Shown here in pieces: positions 25,764-33,694 of a DNA stretch of 64,000 nucleotides (within the stretch, counting starts at the first letter, position 1; the number at the start of each line of letters is the position of its first letter). Both the position numbers and the translations under genes were made by a program. The DNA is taken from NCBI GenBank assembly GCA_052144935.1, contig JBKQPR010000370.1, positions 70,072 to 134,071 on the forward strand, read 5' to 3'. The notes beneath the pieces are model-generated. The model worked only from the letters and a program-made list of their open reading frames with translations. It was not told where the DNA came from and made no database searches. This stretch comes from JOPF133 sp052144935 (GTDB lineage: Bacteria > Acidobacteriota > Terriglobia > Bryobacterales > Bryobacteraceae).

Positions 25764-28274
25764 CTACTTCCTCCCCGGATACGGCACGTCATACCCCTTG
25801 GCGTCCCACCACAGAATGCGGTTCAGCACATCCTGCGGGGCATCGTCCAAATCGCGCCAGTTCATGGCGGCGGATTGCTGGGCGGCCCATAGCTTGCGCC
25901 CGCTCAGAGCCTGCAGCGGAGGATTCATCTCATCGATGGCCACTTTGGGCGTGAGGTGCTCGTACGGCTCCAGCGCCGCCTCCGCCGTGAAGATGCTGGT
26001 CATGGGCCGCGCCGCTTTCAGGAAGCGCGTGCGCGAGGGGATCTGGAAGATCTCCTGGATGGTGCGAATCATGCTCTCGTGGTTGTAATTGTTCGAATCC
26101 ACCGCGCCGCGCCGGATGAGCGGGCCGATGGCCAGCGCCACGGTGCGGTGGCCGTCCACGTGGTCCACGCCGTCCTGCGCGTCGTCCTCCACCGCCAGGA
26201 TCAGGCTGTGGGGCCAGAAGCGGCTCTTGGAAATGCCCTCCACAATTCGCCCCAGGGCCAGATCGTCGTCGGCCACCATGGCCCGCGGCGTGGGCACTCC
26301 CGGACGCGTGCCGTTGGTGTGGTCCTCGTCCAGAGTGATGATGCTGAGGTTGGGCAGTTGGCCGCTCTGTTCGTGCTCGCCCAGCTCGCGCAGGTACTCC
26401 TCGGCGCGGATCTGGTCCGGGATGCTCAGCGAGCTGTAGGGATAGCGCTGGCTGCAATAGGGCGCCAGCGCCGGGACGCCGGAACGCGCGCCTACGGCGT
26501 CCTGCCACTTGCCTTCTTTGTAAAGCTGCCAATACTGGCTCCAGGTGAGCGCCTGGCTTTCGTTCATGTCCTCCACGGTGTTGGTCTTGGAATTCCAGCG
26601 CGCGGCCACCTGGAACTCTCCGTAGATGCGCACGTCCAGCGGTTTGGGCGCGCTCTGCCAGAAAAAGCCGGTGGGTGCCACGGTGAGCGCGTCGGCCATG
26701 TTCCAGGCGTAGCCGCGCGGCGAGCCGGCGAAGGCGCGCTCCACGTAATCGCTGACGAAGGCTTGCATGAGCCACTGGTGGCCGTCGAAACTGATGGCGC
26801 CGCCGGTATAAAAATTGTCCAGCGTCACGTAGCGTTCCGCCAGCGCGTGATGGTTGGGCGTGATGTCGCGGCCGTACATGCACAGCTTGGGGTCGTTGTT
26901 GCCCTTGGGAAGGTCGCCCAGCACCTGGTCGTAGGTGCGGTTCTCCTTAATGATCAGGAACACGTGCTGGATGCCCAGCGAAGGCAGATTGGCGATGCCG
27001 CCGGCGGTCTCGTAAACCGGGCTGTTGGCGGCGCGCACCTCGCGCGTGCCCGCCGCCACCTGCATTCCGGTGGGCACGGGGATCCTCTCCAGCGATCCCT
27101 CATACTGCCGCGAATTGAAGGTGCCTTTCTTGTCCGCGGTGTTGCCGATGCCTTTCAGGTTGAGAACCCGCAGCCCGCCTTCGGAATCGATCGCCAGGGC
27201 GGTGGGGAACCACGCGGTGGGCACGGCTCCATCCATTTTCCAGGCATGCCCGTGCGGCTTCAAAACCGCGATGGCGTTGTTGCCGCCGCAAGCCACGTAG
27301 AGGGTTTTGCCGTCCGGCGCGAACGCCAGGGCGATAGGCTGGCTGCCCAGCGTGGATTCGGGATACGTAGGGATTTTGACATCCGCGCGCGCCGCGGTGG
27401 CGATGTCGATCAGCGAAACCGAATCCGCGTGGCCGTTGGCTACCGCCAGGGTTTTATGATCGGGACTTAGCGCCACAGCCGAGGGCGCCAGGCCCACCGC
27501 CAGTTCGGTTACCGCCAGGGTCTCGGCATCCACCACGCTCAAGCTGCCCGTGGCGGAGGAACCGGTCACCGGATCCGTTACCACCTCCGACCCGCTGGAA
27601 GGGGCCACGGTATCGGAAGGCCGCGGCTGCCGGCCACCGCGGTTGCTGACGTAGATCTTGCCCGCCGAGCCGGACACCGCCATGCCAAAGGGGGCGACTC
27701 CGACATCCACCTTGCGGCGCAGCTCGTGGGTGGTGGCGTCGATCACCGCCAGCACATTCTCACGGCTGAGGGCGACGTAGGCGGTCTTGCCATCCTCGGA
27801 GAAGGCGATGCCCGCGGGCACGGGGTGGCCGGGAAATTCGATGCGCGTGGATTCGCCCGGCATGCCGAGCTCGGTCAACTGCGTGATGAGGATGGAATCG
27901 CGCCCGCCGCGCGCCGTCTCGCTGGCCCACAGCTCGCGGTTGCCCGGCCGGAAGGCAATTCCGATGTAAGAAGTGGAGCGCGCGGGGATTTCGGCCAGCC
28001 GGGCGCCGGTAGCGCCATCCAGCAGCAGCACGCTGCGCGTGTTCAGCACGGCGAGGATGCGCTTGGCGCTGTCGAACACCATATCCACGGGACGGCCGGG
28101 GATCACGGTTTGTTCGCCCCAGGGGCGCAGCAGTTGATTGGTGGGAACCAGGTAGTAGCCCTCGGGCTGTTTGCCGAGCGCCACGGTGGTCTTCAGAATC
28201 GAGAAGATGGCGGTCTCCCGCGCCACGAGCGCCAGACCGCCAAGAGCCAGAACGCAGAGAATGGACTTGCGCAT
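25764..28274 (-). CDS. Secreted YVTN beta-propeller / phosphoesterase fusion
   Basis: An 836-residue exported protein (signal ILCVLALGGLALVA). Residues ~50-400 contain beta-propeller repeats of the YVTN/surface-layer type (GIAFSEDGKTAYVALSRENV, VALSPDHKTLAVANGHADSV, ALAFAPDGKTLYVACGGNNA). From ~440 a phosphoesterase of the phospholipase C/acid phosphatase superfamily follows, with IIKENRTYDQVLGDL, NHHALAERYVTLDNFYTGG, ITLDEDHTNGT and AVEDDAQDGVDHVDGHRT carrying metal-ligand Asp/His. The start is the ATG at 28272-28274, preceded by GGAAG. It probably acts on phosphate esters outside the cytoplasm. Substrate is unknown. Confidence 0.9.
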   Translation of the reverse strand: MRKSILCVLALGGLALVARETAIFSILKTTVALGKQPEGYYLVPTNQLLRPWGEQTVIPGRPVDMVFDSAKRILAVLNTRSVLLLDGATGARLAEIPARSTSYIGIAFRPGNRELWASETARGGRDSILITQLTELGMPGESTRIEFPGHPVPAGIAFSEDGKTAYVALSRENVLAVIDATTHELRRKVDVGVAPFGMAVSGSAGKIYVSNRGGRQPRPSDTVAPSSGSEVVTDPVTGSSATGSLSVVDAETLAVTELAVGLAPSAVALSPDHKTLAVANGHADSVSLIDIATAARADVKIPTYPESTLGSQPIALAFAPDGKTLYVACGGNNAIAVLKPHGHAWKMDGAVPTAWFPTALAIDSEGGLRVLNLKGIGNTADKKGTFNSRQYEGSLERIPVPTGMQVAAGTREVRAANSPVYETAGGIANLPSLGIQHVFLIIKENRTYDQVLGDLPKGNNDPKLCMYGRDITPNHHALAERYVTLDNFYTGGAISFDGHQWLMQAFVSDYVERAFAGSPRGYAWNMADALTVAPTGFFWQSAPKPLDVRIYGEFQVAARWNSKTNTVEDMNESQALTWSQYWQLYKEGKWQDAVGARSGVPALAPYCSQRYPYSSLSIPDQIRAEEYLRELGEHEQSGQLPNLSIITLDEDHTNGTRPGVPTPRAMVADDDLALGRIVEGISKSRFWPHSLILAVEDDAQDGVDHVDGHRTVALAIGPLIRRGAVDSNNYNHESMIRTIQEIFQIPSRTRFLKAARPMTSIFTAEAALEPYEHLTPKVAIDEMNPPLQALSGRKLWAAQQSAAMNWRDLDDAPQDVLNRILWWDAKGYDVPYPGRK

Positions 28275-28369
28275 AGAACTTCCAGCATAAGGCACGGCGC
28301 GTCAAGATATGATGACAGGCCGGGCCGGGCTGGGCCGCCAAAGGGCGCCGCTCTCTTCACTGCGCGTGT

Positions 28370-28566
28370 GTCGATCCACTTGATGCTCTGCGGTGACCGC
28401 GCGGAAGCCGATGGCCAGCCGGTTCCACCCGTCGATCGCCACGATGGCGAGCGTCAAGTTAACCAGTTCCTCCTCGGTGAAGCCCTGGCGGCCGCCTGAC
28501 AGACGTCGTCGGGGGCATGGCCCTCGCTGATGCGTGTGATGGCTTCGCTCCAGCGCTGGTCGGGAT
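28370..28566 (-). pseudogene. Carboxymuconolactone decarboxylase (AhpD-like) remnant
   Basis: DPDQRWSEAITRISEGHAPDD in one frame continues, after a frameshift, as GFTEEELVNLTLAIVAIDGW and NRLAIGFRAV. That is the C-terminal half of CMD-family proteins, often annotated as alkylhydroperoxidases. The N-terminal half with the catalytic Cys pair is absent. The 5' end is fused to an AbrB-type fragment. Confidence 0.72.
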
Positions 28567-28608
28567 CGTGACCTGGCCGTTATTTTGGATTTTGCCGATG
28601 GTGCTCAT
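28556..28608 (-). pseudogene. AbrB/MazE-type antitoxin N-terminal fragment
   Basis: ATG followed by STIGKIQNNGQVTIPT, the swapped-hairpin DNA-binding start of SpoVT/AbrB-like antitoxins. After about 16 codons it runs directly into the CMD remnant in another frame. No toxin gene is present. Confidence 0.6.
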
Positions 28609-28659
28609 ACAAGCCTGACGTCCTGCCGGTGGCATAGCAGACTGCCGGGGATGTCAAAC

Positions 28660-28812
28660 CACCACCCACAGAGGCAACGGAAGCAACCGAGGCAACAGAG
28701 GCAAGGCCGGCTGAATGCGCGGCTACGTCATGCGCAGCTACTCAACCGCGGCTACGTCTTACGCATTACGCAGCTACGCAGCCGCGGCTACCGCAGCCGC
28801 GGCTACCGCATG
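28660..28812. repeat. Short direct-repeat patch (gaggcaa and gcggctac words)
   Basis: Repeats of 'gaggcaacgg/gaggcaaca' around 28670-28710, then six or seven copies of 'gcggctac' or 'gcagctac' with palindromic 'gcagccgcggctac' pairs up to 28812. They lie just downstream of the Pro/Ala-rich gene. Confidence 0.7.
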
Positions 28813-28820
28813 CGCGCGCT

Positions 28821-30077
28821 TCACTGCCTTTCCGTGATCGTCACCGGCGCCTTCAGCCGGAACGTGATGCGCGTTTCCGAGGGTAGCGTGGCGGGCGCGC
28901 CGCGGGTCAGCAGGACCGCGCCGGCTCCCGCGCCGCCCCCCACTCCGGCGCCGGCCGCCGCGCCTTTTCCGCCGCCCGCCAGCGCTCCGATGAGCGCCCC
29001 GAATGCCGCCGCGCCACCTATTTTTTCGGCGTCCTGGAGATGCGTCTGGCCGGCGTGCCGGTTGAACGGGTCGGTCTGGATGGCGATGGTCTGCCCATCG
29101 GAGGTGTGAATCCGCGTGATGGCCACGGCCAGCGAAGCCACTCCGCTCACTTTGCCGCCACGGTCGGCGGCTACTACGCGGCCTTCCACCCGCGCGCCCC
29201 GCTCGGCGATCACGAACCCGTCCGCCACGAGCTCCTTTTCGAGCGTGGCGCGGAACGTGTCACCGGGCTGATTCCGCTCCGAAGAGAGGCCGTCAACAAG
29301 GCGCACCGGGATCAACAGACCGGCGCTCAGCGTCACCTTGTTCGGCTCGGGAGGCGGAGCAGCTTGCGGGGTGCCCTTTGGGCCCGGCGGAGTCTCATTC
29401 TCCGGCCGGCTGCGGGCGGGTGGAAGGTTGGAAGCGGGTGGCTCGGGCTGCGGCGCGGCCGGCTCAGCCACCGGAGGGAGGACTTCGGGCGGCGGCGCGG
29501 GGGCCGTGGGGGTAGCGGCAGCCAGCGCCGGCGCAGCCACCGGGGGTAAGGATTGCGGCGAGCCTTGCGGCAGGGTCGTGGGGGTAGCGGCGGCCGGCGC
29601 CGGCGTAGCCACCGGGGGTAAGGATTGCGCCGAGGCTTGCAGCGGCACCGCAGGGGTCGCGGCAGCCCGCGGCACTGACGCGGGCCTATTGCGCGCCACC
29701 ACCGTCACTGGCTGTGAGCGGGGCTGCCAGGCCGGCCGCGGTTTCACCGTGCGCCGCTCCGGCAACGGCGAGGGATGTACGGTGGATACCGACGCGGGAC
29801 GAGCCGCGCCAGGAGCTGCAAGACGCGCCGCGCCTACCGGCGCGGATGCCGCCGCAGGAGTTGCCGCCGGAATGGATGCCGTGACGGCCGGCGCGGGCGG
29901 GGGAGTTCCCGGCTGGGCGGCCGCCGCAGGCGCCTGGCTGGGCGCCGGCCGCACTTGCGCGGCGACTGCGGGAACCGCAGCCGGAACCGGAGCCTGGGGT
30001 CTTTGCGCCACCCTCATTACCACGGCTCCGCACAACGCCCCGGCCACCACCAGCAGCGCGATCTGCAGCGGCTTCAT
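28821..30077 (-). CDS. Membrane-anchored Pro/Ala-rich protein with glycine-zipper C-terminus
   Basis: 418 residues. An N-terminal membrane anchor (LQIALLVVAGALCGAVVM) is followed by ~220 residues dominated by Pro and Ala. Internal duplications occur there (SAQSLPPVATPAPAAATPT / SPQSLPPVAAPALAAATPT). The folded part starts near 245 with LSAGLLIPVRLVDGLSSERNQPGDTFRATL. A glycine-rich stretch (GALIGALAGGGKGAAAGAGVGGG) near 370 resembles a glycine-zipper membrane segment. The 'LLIPVRLVD...GD.F.A.L' part resembles the surface/TrbI-like domain of cell-envelope proteins. The PPGPKGTP stretch is another in-frame copy of the GGGCCC element. No function can be assigned. Confidence 0.7.
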   Translation of the reverse strand: MKPLQIALLVVAGALCGAVVMRVAQRPQAPVPAAVPAVAAQVRPAPSQAPAAAAQPGTPPPAPAVTASIPAATPAAASAPVGAARLAAPGAARPASVSTVHPSPLPERRTVKPRPAWQPRSQPVTVVARNRPASVPRAAATPAVPLQASAQSLPPVATPAPAAATPTTLPQGSPQSLPPVAAPALAAATPTAPAPPPEVLPPVAEPAAPQPEPPASNLPPARSRPENETPPGPKGTPQAAPPPEPNKVTLSAGLLIPVRLVDGLSSERNQPGDTFRATLEKELVADGFVIAERGARVEGRVVAADRGGKVSGVASLAVAITRIHTSDGQTIAIQTDPFNRHAGQTHLQDAEKIGGAAAFGALIGALAGGGKGAAAGAGVGGGAGAGAVLLTRGAPATLPSETRITFRLKAPVTITERQ

Positions 30078-30140
30078 CTCTCCACTCTCCTCAATGCCAA
30101 GTGACGGGCCAGCGCCGGGTTGCGTTTCCGGTAATGGTCC

Positions 30141-31025
30141 CTACCCCACCACTTCCAGAAACGCCCGCGCCGCATGGCTCAGGGCGCGCCGTGTCGGATA
30201 GATCAGCCGGATCTTTCGCTCCACGTGAATCTCCTTCACCCGTACTTCGCACAGCAGCTTCTGTTCGATCTCCTGCTCCACGCACATCCGCGGCAGGAAC
30301 GCCACGCCCTGGTCGTTCTGCACCAGCTTGCGAATGGTCTCGATGGTGGGCATCTCCACGTCCATGCACAGCGGCACTTTGTGCGCCTGAAATTGCCGGA
30401 TCACCACCTCGCGGTACGGCGACACCACGTTGTGCGCGATAAACGTCTCGGCCTCCAGCTCGCCAATCGAAACCACCTTGCGATGCGCCAGCTTGTGCTT
30501 CGGGGACACCACGAAGGCCAGCGCGTCGGTGTAGATCACCTTCGAGCGCAGCCGCTCGTCGGCGGGGTCGTAGCTGATCACGCCCAGCTCCAGGTTGCCG
30601 TCCAGCAGCTCGTTGGGCAGCTTGCTCGACAGGCTGCGCCGCACCTGCACCTTGATGCGCGGGTACAGGGCGCGGTACCGCTCAATGTGCCGCAACAGAT
30701 ACAGCGTGGTGGATTCGTTCGCGCCGATAATCAGGCGCCCCGCCGAATTGTCGCGCAGCTCGGCCAGCGCGTTGTCGAGTTCCTGTTGCAGGCTCTGAAA
30801 GCGCCGCGCATAGTCCAGCACCGTGCGGCCGGCGTCGGTGAGGATCAGATCCTTGCCCGAGCGGTCGATCAGCCTCTCGCCCAGTTCCTGCTCCAGCCGC
30901 TGCAGCGCCAGCGAGACCGCCGGCTGCGTGCGCAACAGCTTCTCGGCTGCGCGGGAGAAGCTTTTTTCGGTGGCTACGGTGAGGAAAACCTGCAGAGCGT
31001 AGAGTTCCACGGCTGCGCTCATCAT
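30141..31025 (-). CDS. LysR-family transcriptional regulator
   Basis: 294 residues. The N-terminal winged helix-turn-helix has FLTVATEKSFSRAAEKL and TQPAVSLALQRLEQELG. The effector domain (RLIIGANESTTLYLL ... VVSPKHKLAHRKV) is CysB/CbbR-like. It is transcribed away from leuA with only ~80 bp between the starts. LysR proteins usually control the divergent neighbour, so it is the best candidate regulator of the leu operon, perhaps sensing a pathway intermediate. Direct evidence is lacking. Confidence 0.9.
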   Translation of the reverse strand: MMSAAVELYALQVFLTVATEKSFSRAAEKLLRTQPAVSLALQRLEQELGERLIDRSGKDLILTDAGRTVLDYARRFQSLQQELDNALAELRDNSAGRLIIGANESTTLYLLRHIERYRALYPRIKVQVRRSLSSKLPNELLDGNLELGVISYDPADERLRSKVIYTDALAFVVSPKHKLAHRKVVSIGELEAETFIAHNVVSPYREVVIRQFQAHKVPLCMDVEMPTIETIRKLVQNDQGVAFLPRMCVEQEIEQKLLCEVRVKEIHVERKIRLIYPTRRALSHAARAFLEVVG

Positions 31026-31047
31026 AACATGCGCTAATATCTACCTA

Positions 31048-31063
31048 CAAAATTATAAATTTG
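31048..31063. promoter_or_regulatory. Candidate LysR operator in the lysR-leuA gap
   Basis: CAAAATTATAAATTTG is an imperfect palindrome (14 of 16 positions symmetrical). It is the only AT-rich run in the 80-bp intergenic region. Position between divergent starts fits an autoregulatory and activator site. Confidence 0.5.
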
Positions 31064-31105
31064 CCAAATCGAACGCGCAGCCCCCATAATGGCCTAGGTG
31101 ATGCA

Positions 31106-32278
31106 ATGAGCGACCGCGTATACATCTTCGATACCACGCTGCGCGATGGCGAACAATCTCCAGGCTGCAGCATGACGGTTCCGGAAAAGCTCCGGATGGC
31201 CCGCAAACTGGTGGAGCTGGGAGTGGACATCCTGGAAGCCGGCTTCCCCATCGCTTCGGAAGGCGATTTCGAGGCCGTGGACGCCATCAGCCGCGAGTTT
31301 CCCTGGGCCCAGATCGCGGCCCTGGCCCGCTGCTGCACGCTGGATGTCGAGCGCGCCGCCCGGTCGCTGGTCCACGCGCGCCGCCCGCGCATCCACACCT
31401 TCATCGCCACCAGCGACATCCATCTCAAGTACAAGCTCAAGAAAAGCCGCCAGCAGGTACTGGATGAGGCCGTGGCCGCGGTGGAGTTGGCGCGGCGCCA
31501 TGTGGACGATGTCGAGTTCTCCGCCGAAGACGGCGCCCGCACCGATCCCGATTATCTCGAACAAGTCTCCCGCGCGGTGGTCGCCGCCGGCGCCCGCACC
31601 GTGAACATCCCCGATACCGTGGGCTACTCCACGCCCAAGGAATACGGGGTGCTGATCGGCCGCGTTGCCCAGGCGCTGGGCGATTGCGCCGTGGTCAGCG
31701 TCCACTGTCACGACGATCTGGGCCTGGCAGTGGCCAACTCGCTGGCGGCCGTGGAAGCCGGCGCCCGCCAAATCGAGTGCACCATCAACGGCATCGGCGA
31801 ACGCGCCGGCAACTGCTCGCTCGAAGAGATCGTCATGATCCTCAAGACGCGTTCGGACGCGTACCCCTATCACACCGGCATTCAGACCGAGCACCTGTTT
31901 TCCTCGAGCGAGCTGCTCAGCTCCCTGATCACCTTCGGTCCGCAGCCCAACAAGGCCATCGTCGGCCGCAACGCCTTCGCCCACGAGGCGGGCATTCACC
32001 AGGATGGCTATCTGAAGGAAAAGACCACCTACGAGATTATCGACCCGCACTCGGTCGGCGTGCCCGAGGGACGCCTGGTGCTCGGCAAGCACAGCGGCCG
32101 CCACGCCCTCGGCCAGCGCGCCAAGGATCTCGGCTTCTCGCTCACCCGCGACGAGCTCGACGCCCTGTATCACCGCTTCACGGCCGTGGCCGACCATCGC
32201 AAGAAGGGCCTCATGGATGAGGAAATCGTCGCGCTCGTCCAGGAGGATCGCAAGACTCTGCGGGTGGCGGCGGACTAA
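31106..32278 (+). CDS. leuA: 2-isopropylmalate synthase, short form without regulatory domain
   Basis: A 390-residue enzyme that condenses acetyl-CoA with 2-oxoisovalerate, the first leucine step. It begins VYIFDTTLRDGEQSPGCSM and has SVHCHDDLGLAVANSLAAV with the metal His pair, INGIGERAGNCSLEE and HEAGIHQDGYLK. It ends shortly after LGKHSGRHAL and a small helical subdomain. The ~130-residue LeuA dimer/allosteric domain that binds leucine in usual LeuA proteins is missing. Homocitrate or citramalate synthase is conceivable, but leuB, leuC and leuD follow directly. I chose the ATG at 31106, because earlier residues are not homologous. Confidence 0.9.
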   Translation: MSDRVYIFDTTLRDGEQSPGCSMTVPEKLRMARKLVELGVDILEAGFPIASEGDFEAVDAISREFPWAQIAALARCCTLDVERAARSLVHARRPRIHTFIATSDIHLKYKLKKSRQQVLDEAVAAVELARRHVDDVEFSAEDGARTDPDYLEQVSRAVVAAGARTVNIPDTVGYSTPKEYGVLIGRVAQALGDCAVVSVHCHDDLGLAVANSLAAVEAGARQIECTINGIGERAGNCSLEEIVMILKTRSDAYPYHTGIQTEHLFSSSELLSSLITFGPQPNKAIVGRNAFAHEAGIHQDGYLKEKTTYEIIDPHSVGVPEGRLVLGKHSGRHALGQRAKDLGFSLTRDELDALYHRFTAVADHRKKGLMDEEIVALVQEDRKTLRVAAD

Positions 32279-32306
32279 ACATGACGACGTTGTCAGTCCT
32301 CCCACA

Positions 32307-32360
32307 ACCGCTTGCTCACTCGCTCGGCTCTGATCGGAGCCGCGACCGTGAGGGAGCGGT
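32307..32360. repeat. REP-like palindrome in the leuA-leuB gap
   Basis: The right arm 'gagccgcgaccgtgagggagcggt' (32337-32360) is nearly identical to the arm at 8036-8059. The left arm (32307-32330) is a diverged reverse complement, with a 6-nt loop. Confidence 0.75.
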
Positions 32361-32423
32361 TCACGACAATAGCACCGAATGTCGTGGTCGAACACCTGGC
32401 TGGCCTGGATCGCGGGAGCGCGC

Positions 32424-33509
32424 ATGAATCTTAGCGTCCTCGTCCTCCCCGGCGACGGCATCGGCGTGGAAGTCACCCGCGAGGCGGTGCGCGTGCTCCA
32501 GCACGTGGCCCGCCAATGGAATCACTCGCTGCAGCTCACCGAGGGACTGCTGGGCGGCATCGCCATTCATCAGACCGGCACGCCGCTTCCCGAAGAGACT
32601 TTGCGCCTCGCCGCCCAAGCCGACGCCACCCTGATGGGCGCGGTCGGCCTGCCCGAATTCGACAACGCGCCGCCCGATAAGCGGCCCGAAAAGGGACTCC
32701 TGGGGCTTCGCCGGGCGCTGGGCGTCTACGCCAATCTGCGCCCCGTGCGCGCGTATGCGTCGCAACTGGATTCGTCTCCCCTGAAGAACCACCTGGTGGA
32801 AGGCACCGACATGATCATCGTCCGCGAACTGACGGGCGGGATCTATTACGGAACTCCGCGCGGCATTTTCGAAGATGGCGCGGAGACGCGGGCGGTCAAT
32901 ACCATGACCTACACGCGCTCGGAAATCGAGCGTGTCTCCCGCATGGCCTTCCACCTGGCGCGGGGGCGCCGCAAGAAAGTGACTTCGGTGGATAAGTCCA
33001 ACGTGCTGGAAAACTCGCAGCTCTGGCGGCGCGTGGTAGTGGAAGTCGCCCGCGAGTTTCCCGATGTGGCCCTCGATCATCTGCTGGTGGACAATTGCGC
33101 CATGCAGCTCATCCTCAACCCGCGCCGCTTCGACGTGGTGTTGACCGAGAACATGTTCGGCGACATACTCAGCGACGAGGGCGCGGTGCTGGCCGGCTCC
33201 ATCGGCATGTTGCCTTCGGCCTCCATCGGCGACCGGCGGCCTTCGGGCGCATGGGTGGGGCTCTACGAACCGGTGCATGGTTCGGCGCCCGATATCGCCG
33301 GCCAGGACAAGGCCAACCCTCTGGGCGCCATCGGTTCGGTAGCGGCCCTGTTAGAGTACAGTTTCGGCTTGCAGGAAGAAGCCTCCGCGGTGGATGCCGC
33401 CATCCAAACGGTGTTATCGAGCGGCCACGTTACCGCGGATTTACGGCCTCCCGGCGCTCCCGCGACTACCGCACAGGTAGGTCGAGCGGTGTGCGCCGCG
33501 ATCGGCTGA
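32424..33509 (+). CDS. leuB: 3-isopropylmalate dehydrogenase
   Basis: A 361-residue NAD-dependent decarboxylating dehydrogenase, third enzyme of the leucine branch. Family landmarks are LPGDGIGVEVTREAVRVL, GAVGLPEFD, the substrate Arg in LRPVRAY, VRELTGGIYYGTPRG, VDKSNVLENSQLWR and LTENMFGDILSDEGAVLAGSIGMLPSAS. C-terminal EPVHGSAPDIAGQDKANP completes the active site. The ATG at 32424 is preceded by GGGAG. It follows leuA with a 145-bp gap that holds a REP-like repeat. Confidence 0.95.
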   Translation: MNLSVLVLPGDGIGVEVTREAVRVLQHVARQWNHSLQLTEGLLGGIAIHQTGTPLPEETLRLAAQADATLMGAVGLPEFDNAPPDKRPEKGLLGLRRALGVYANLRPVRAYASQLDSSPLKNHLVEGTDMIIVRELTGGIYYGTPRGIFEDGAETRAVNTMTYTRSEIERVSRMAFHLARGRRKKVTSVDKSNVLENSQLWRRVVVEVAREFPDVALDHLLVDNCAMQLILNPRRFDVVLTENMFGDILSDEGAVLAGSIGMLPSASIGDRRPSGAWVGLYEPVHGSAPDIAGQDKANPLGAIGSVAALLEYSFGLQEEASAVDAAIQTVLSSGHVTADLRPPGAPATTAQVGRAVCAAIG

Positions 33510-33564
33510 GCGGGGCCTTACCGGCTCCCGCTCAGCTAAACTGGATGTAAAGGGTAAGTTCCAA

Positions 33565-33663
33565 TTCACCGCAGAGGCGCGGAGAACGCAGAGACTTCGC
33601 AGAGAAAACAAGAAAAAGGTCTTCTCCGCGAAGTCTCTGCGTTCTCCGCGCCTCTGCGGTGAA
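33565..33663. repeat. 99-bp near-perfect palindrome in the leuB-leuC gap
   Basis: The arms 33565-33600 and 33628-33663 are exact 36-bp reverse complements. A few more pairs extend inward, leaving a short A-rich loop (aacaagaaaaagg). This is the fullest copy in the window of the 'accgcagaggcgcggagaa' family. Its RNA would form a very stable hairpin inside the leu transcript. Confidence 0.95.
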
Positions 33664-33694
33664 TCGATAGCCTCTAGTGAATCGATAGCCTCTA
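33659..33694. repeat. 18-bp tandem duplication abutting the leuC start
   Basis: GTGAATCGATAGCCTCTA occurs twice back to back (33659-33676, 33677-33694), directly after the palindrome. The final A is the first base of the leuC ATG. No purine-rich ribosome site is visible in the duplicated unit. Confidence 0.9.

Noticed and set aside
29338..30201. Plus-strand Gly/Ala-rich 287-residue frame
   Set aside because: Antisense shadow of the Pro/Ala-rich protein gene.
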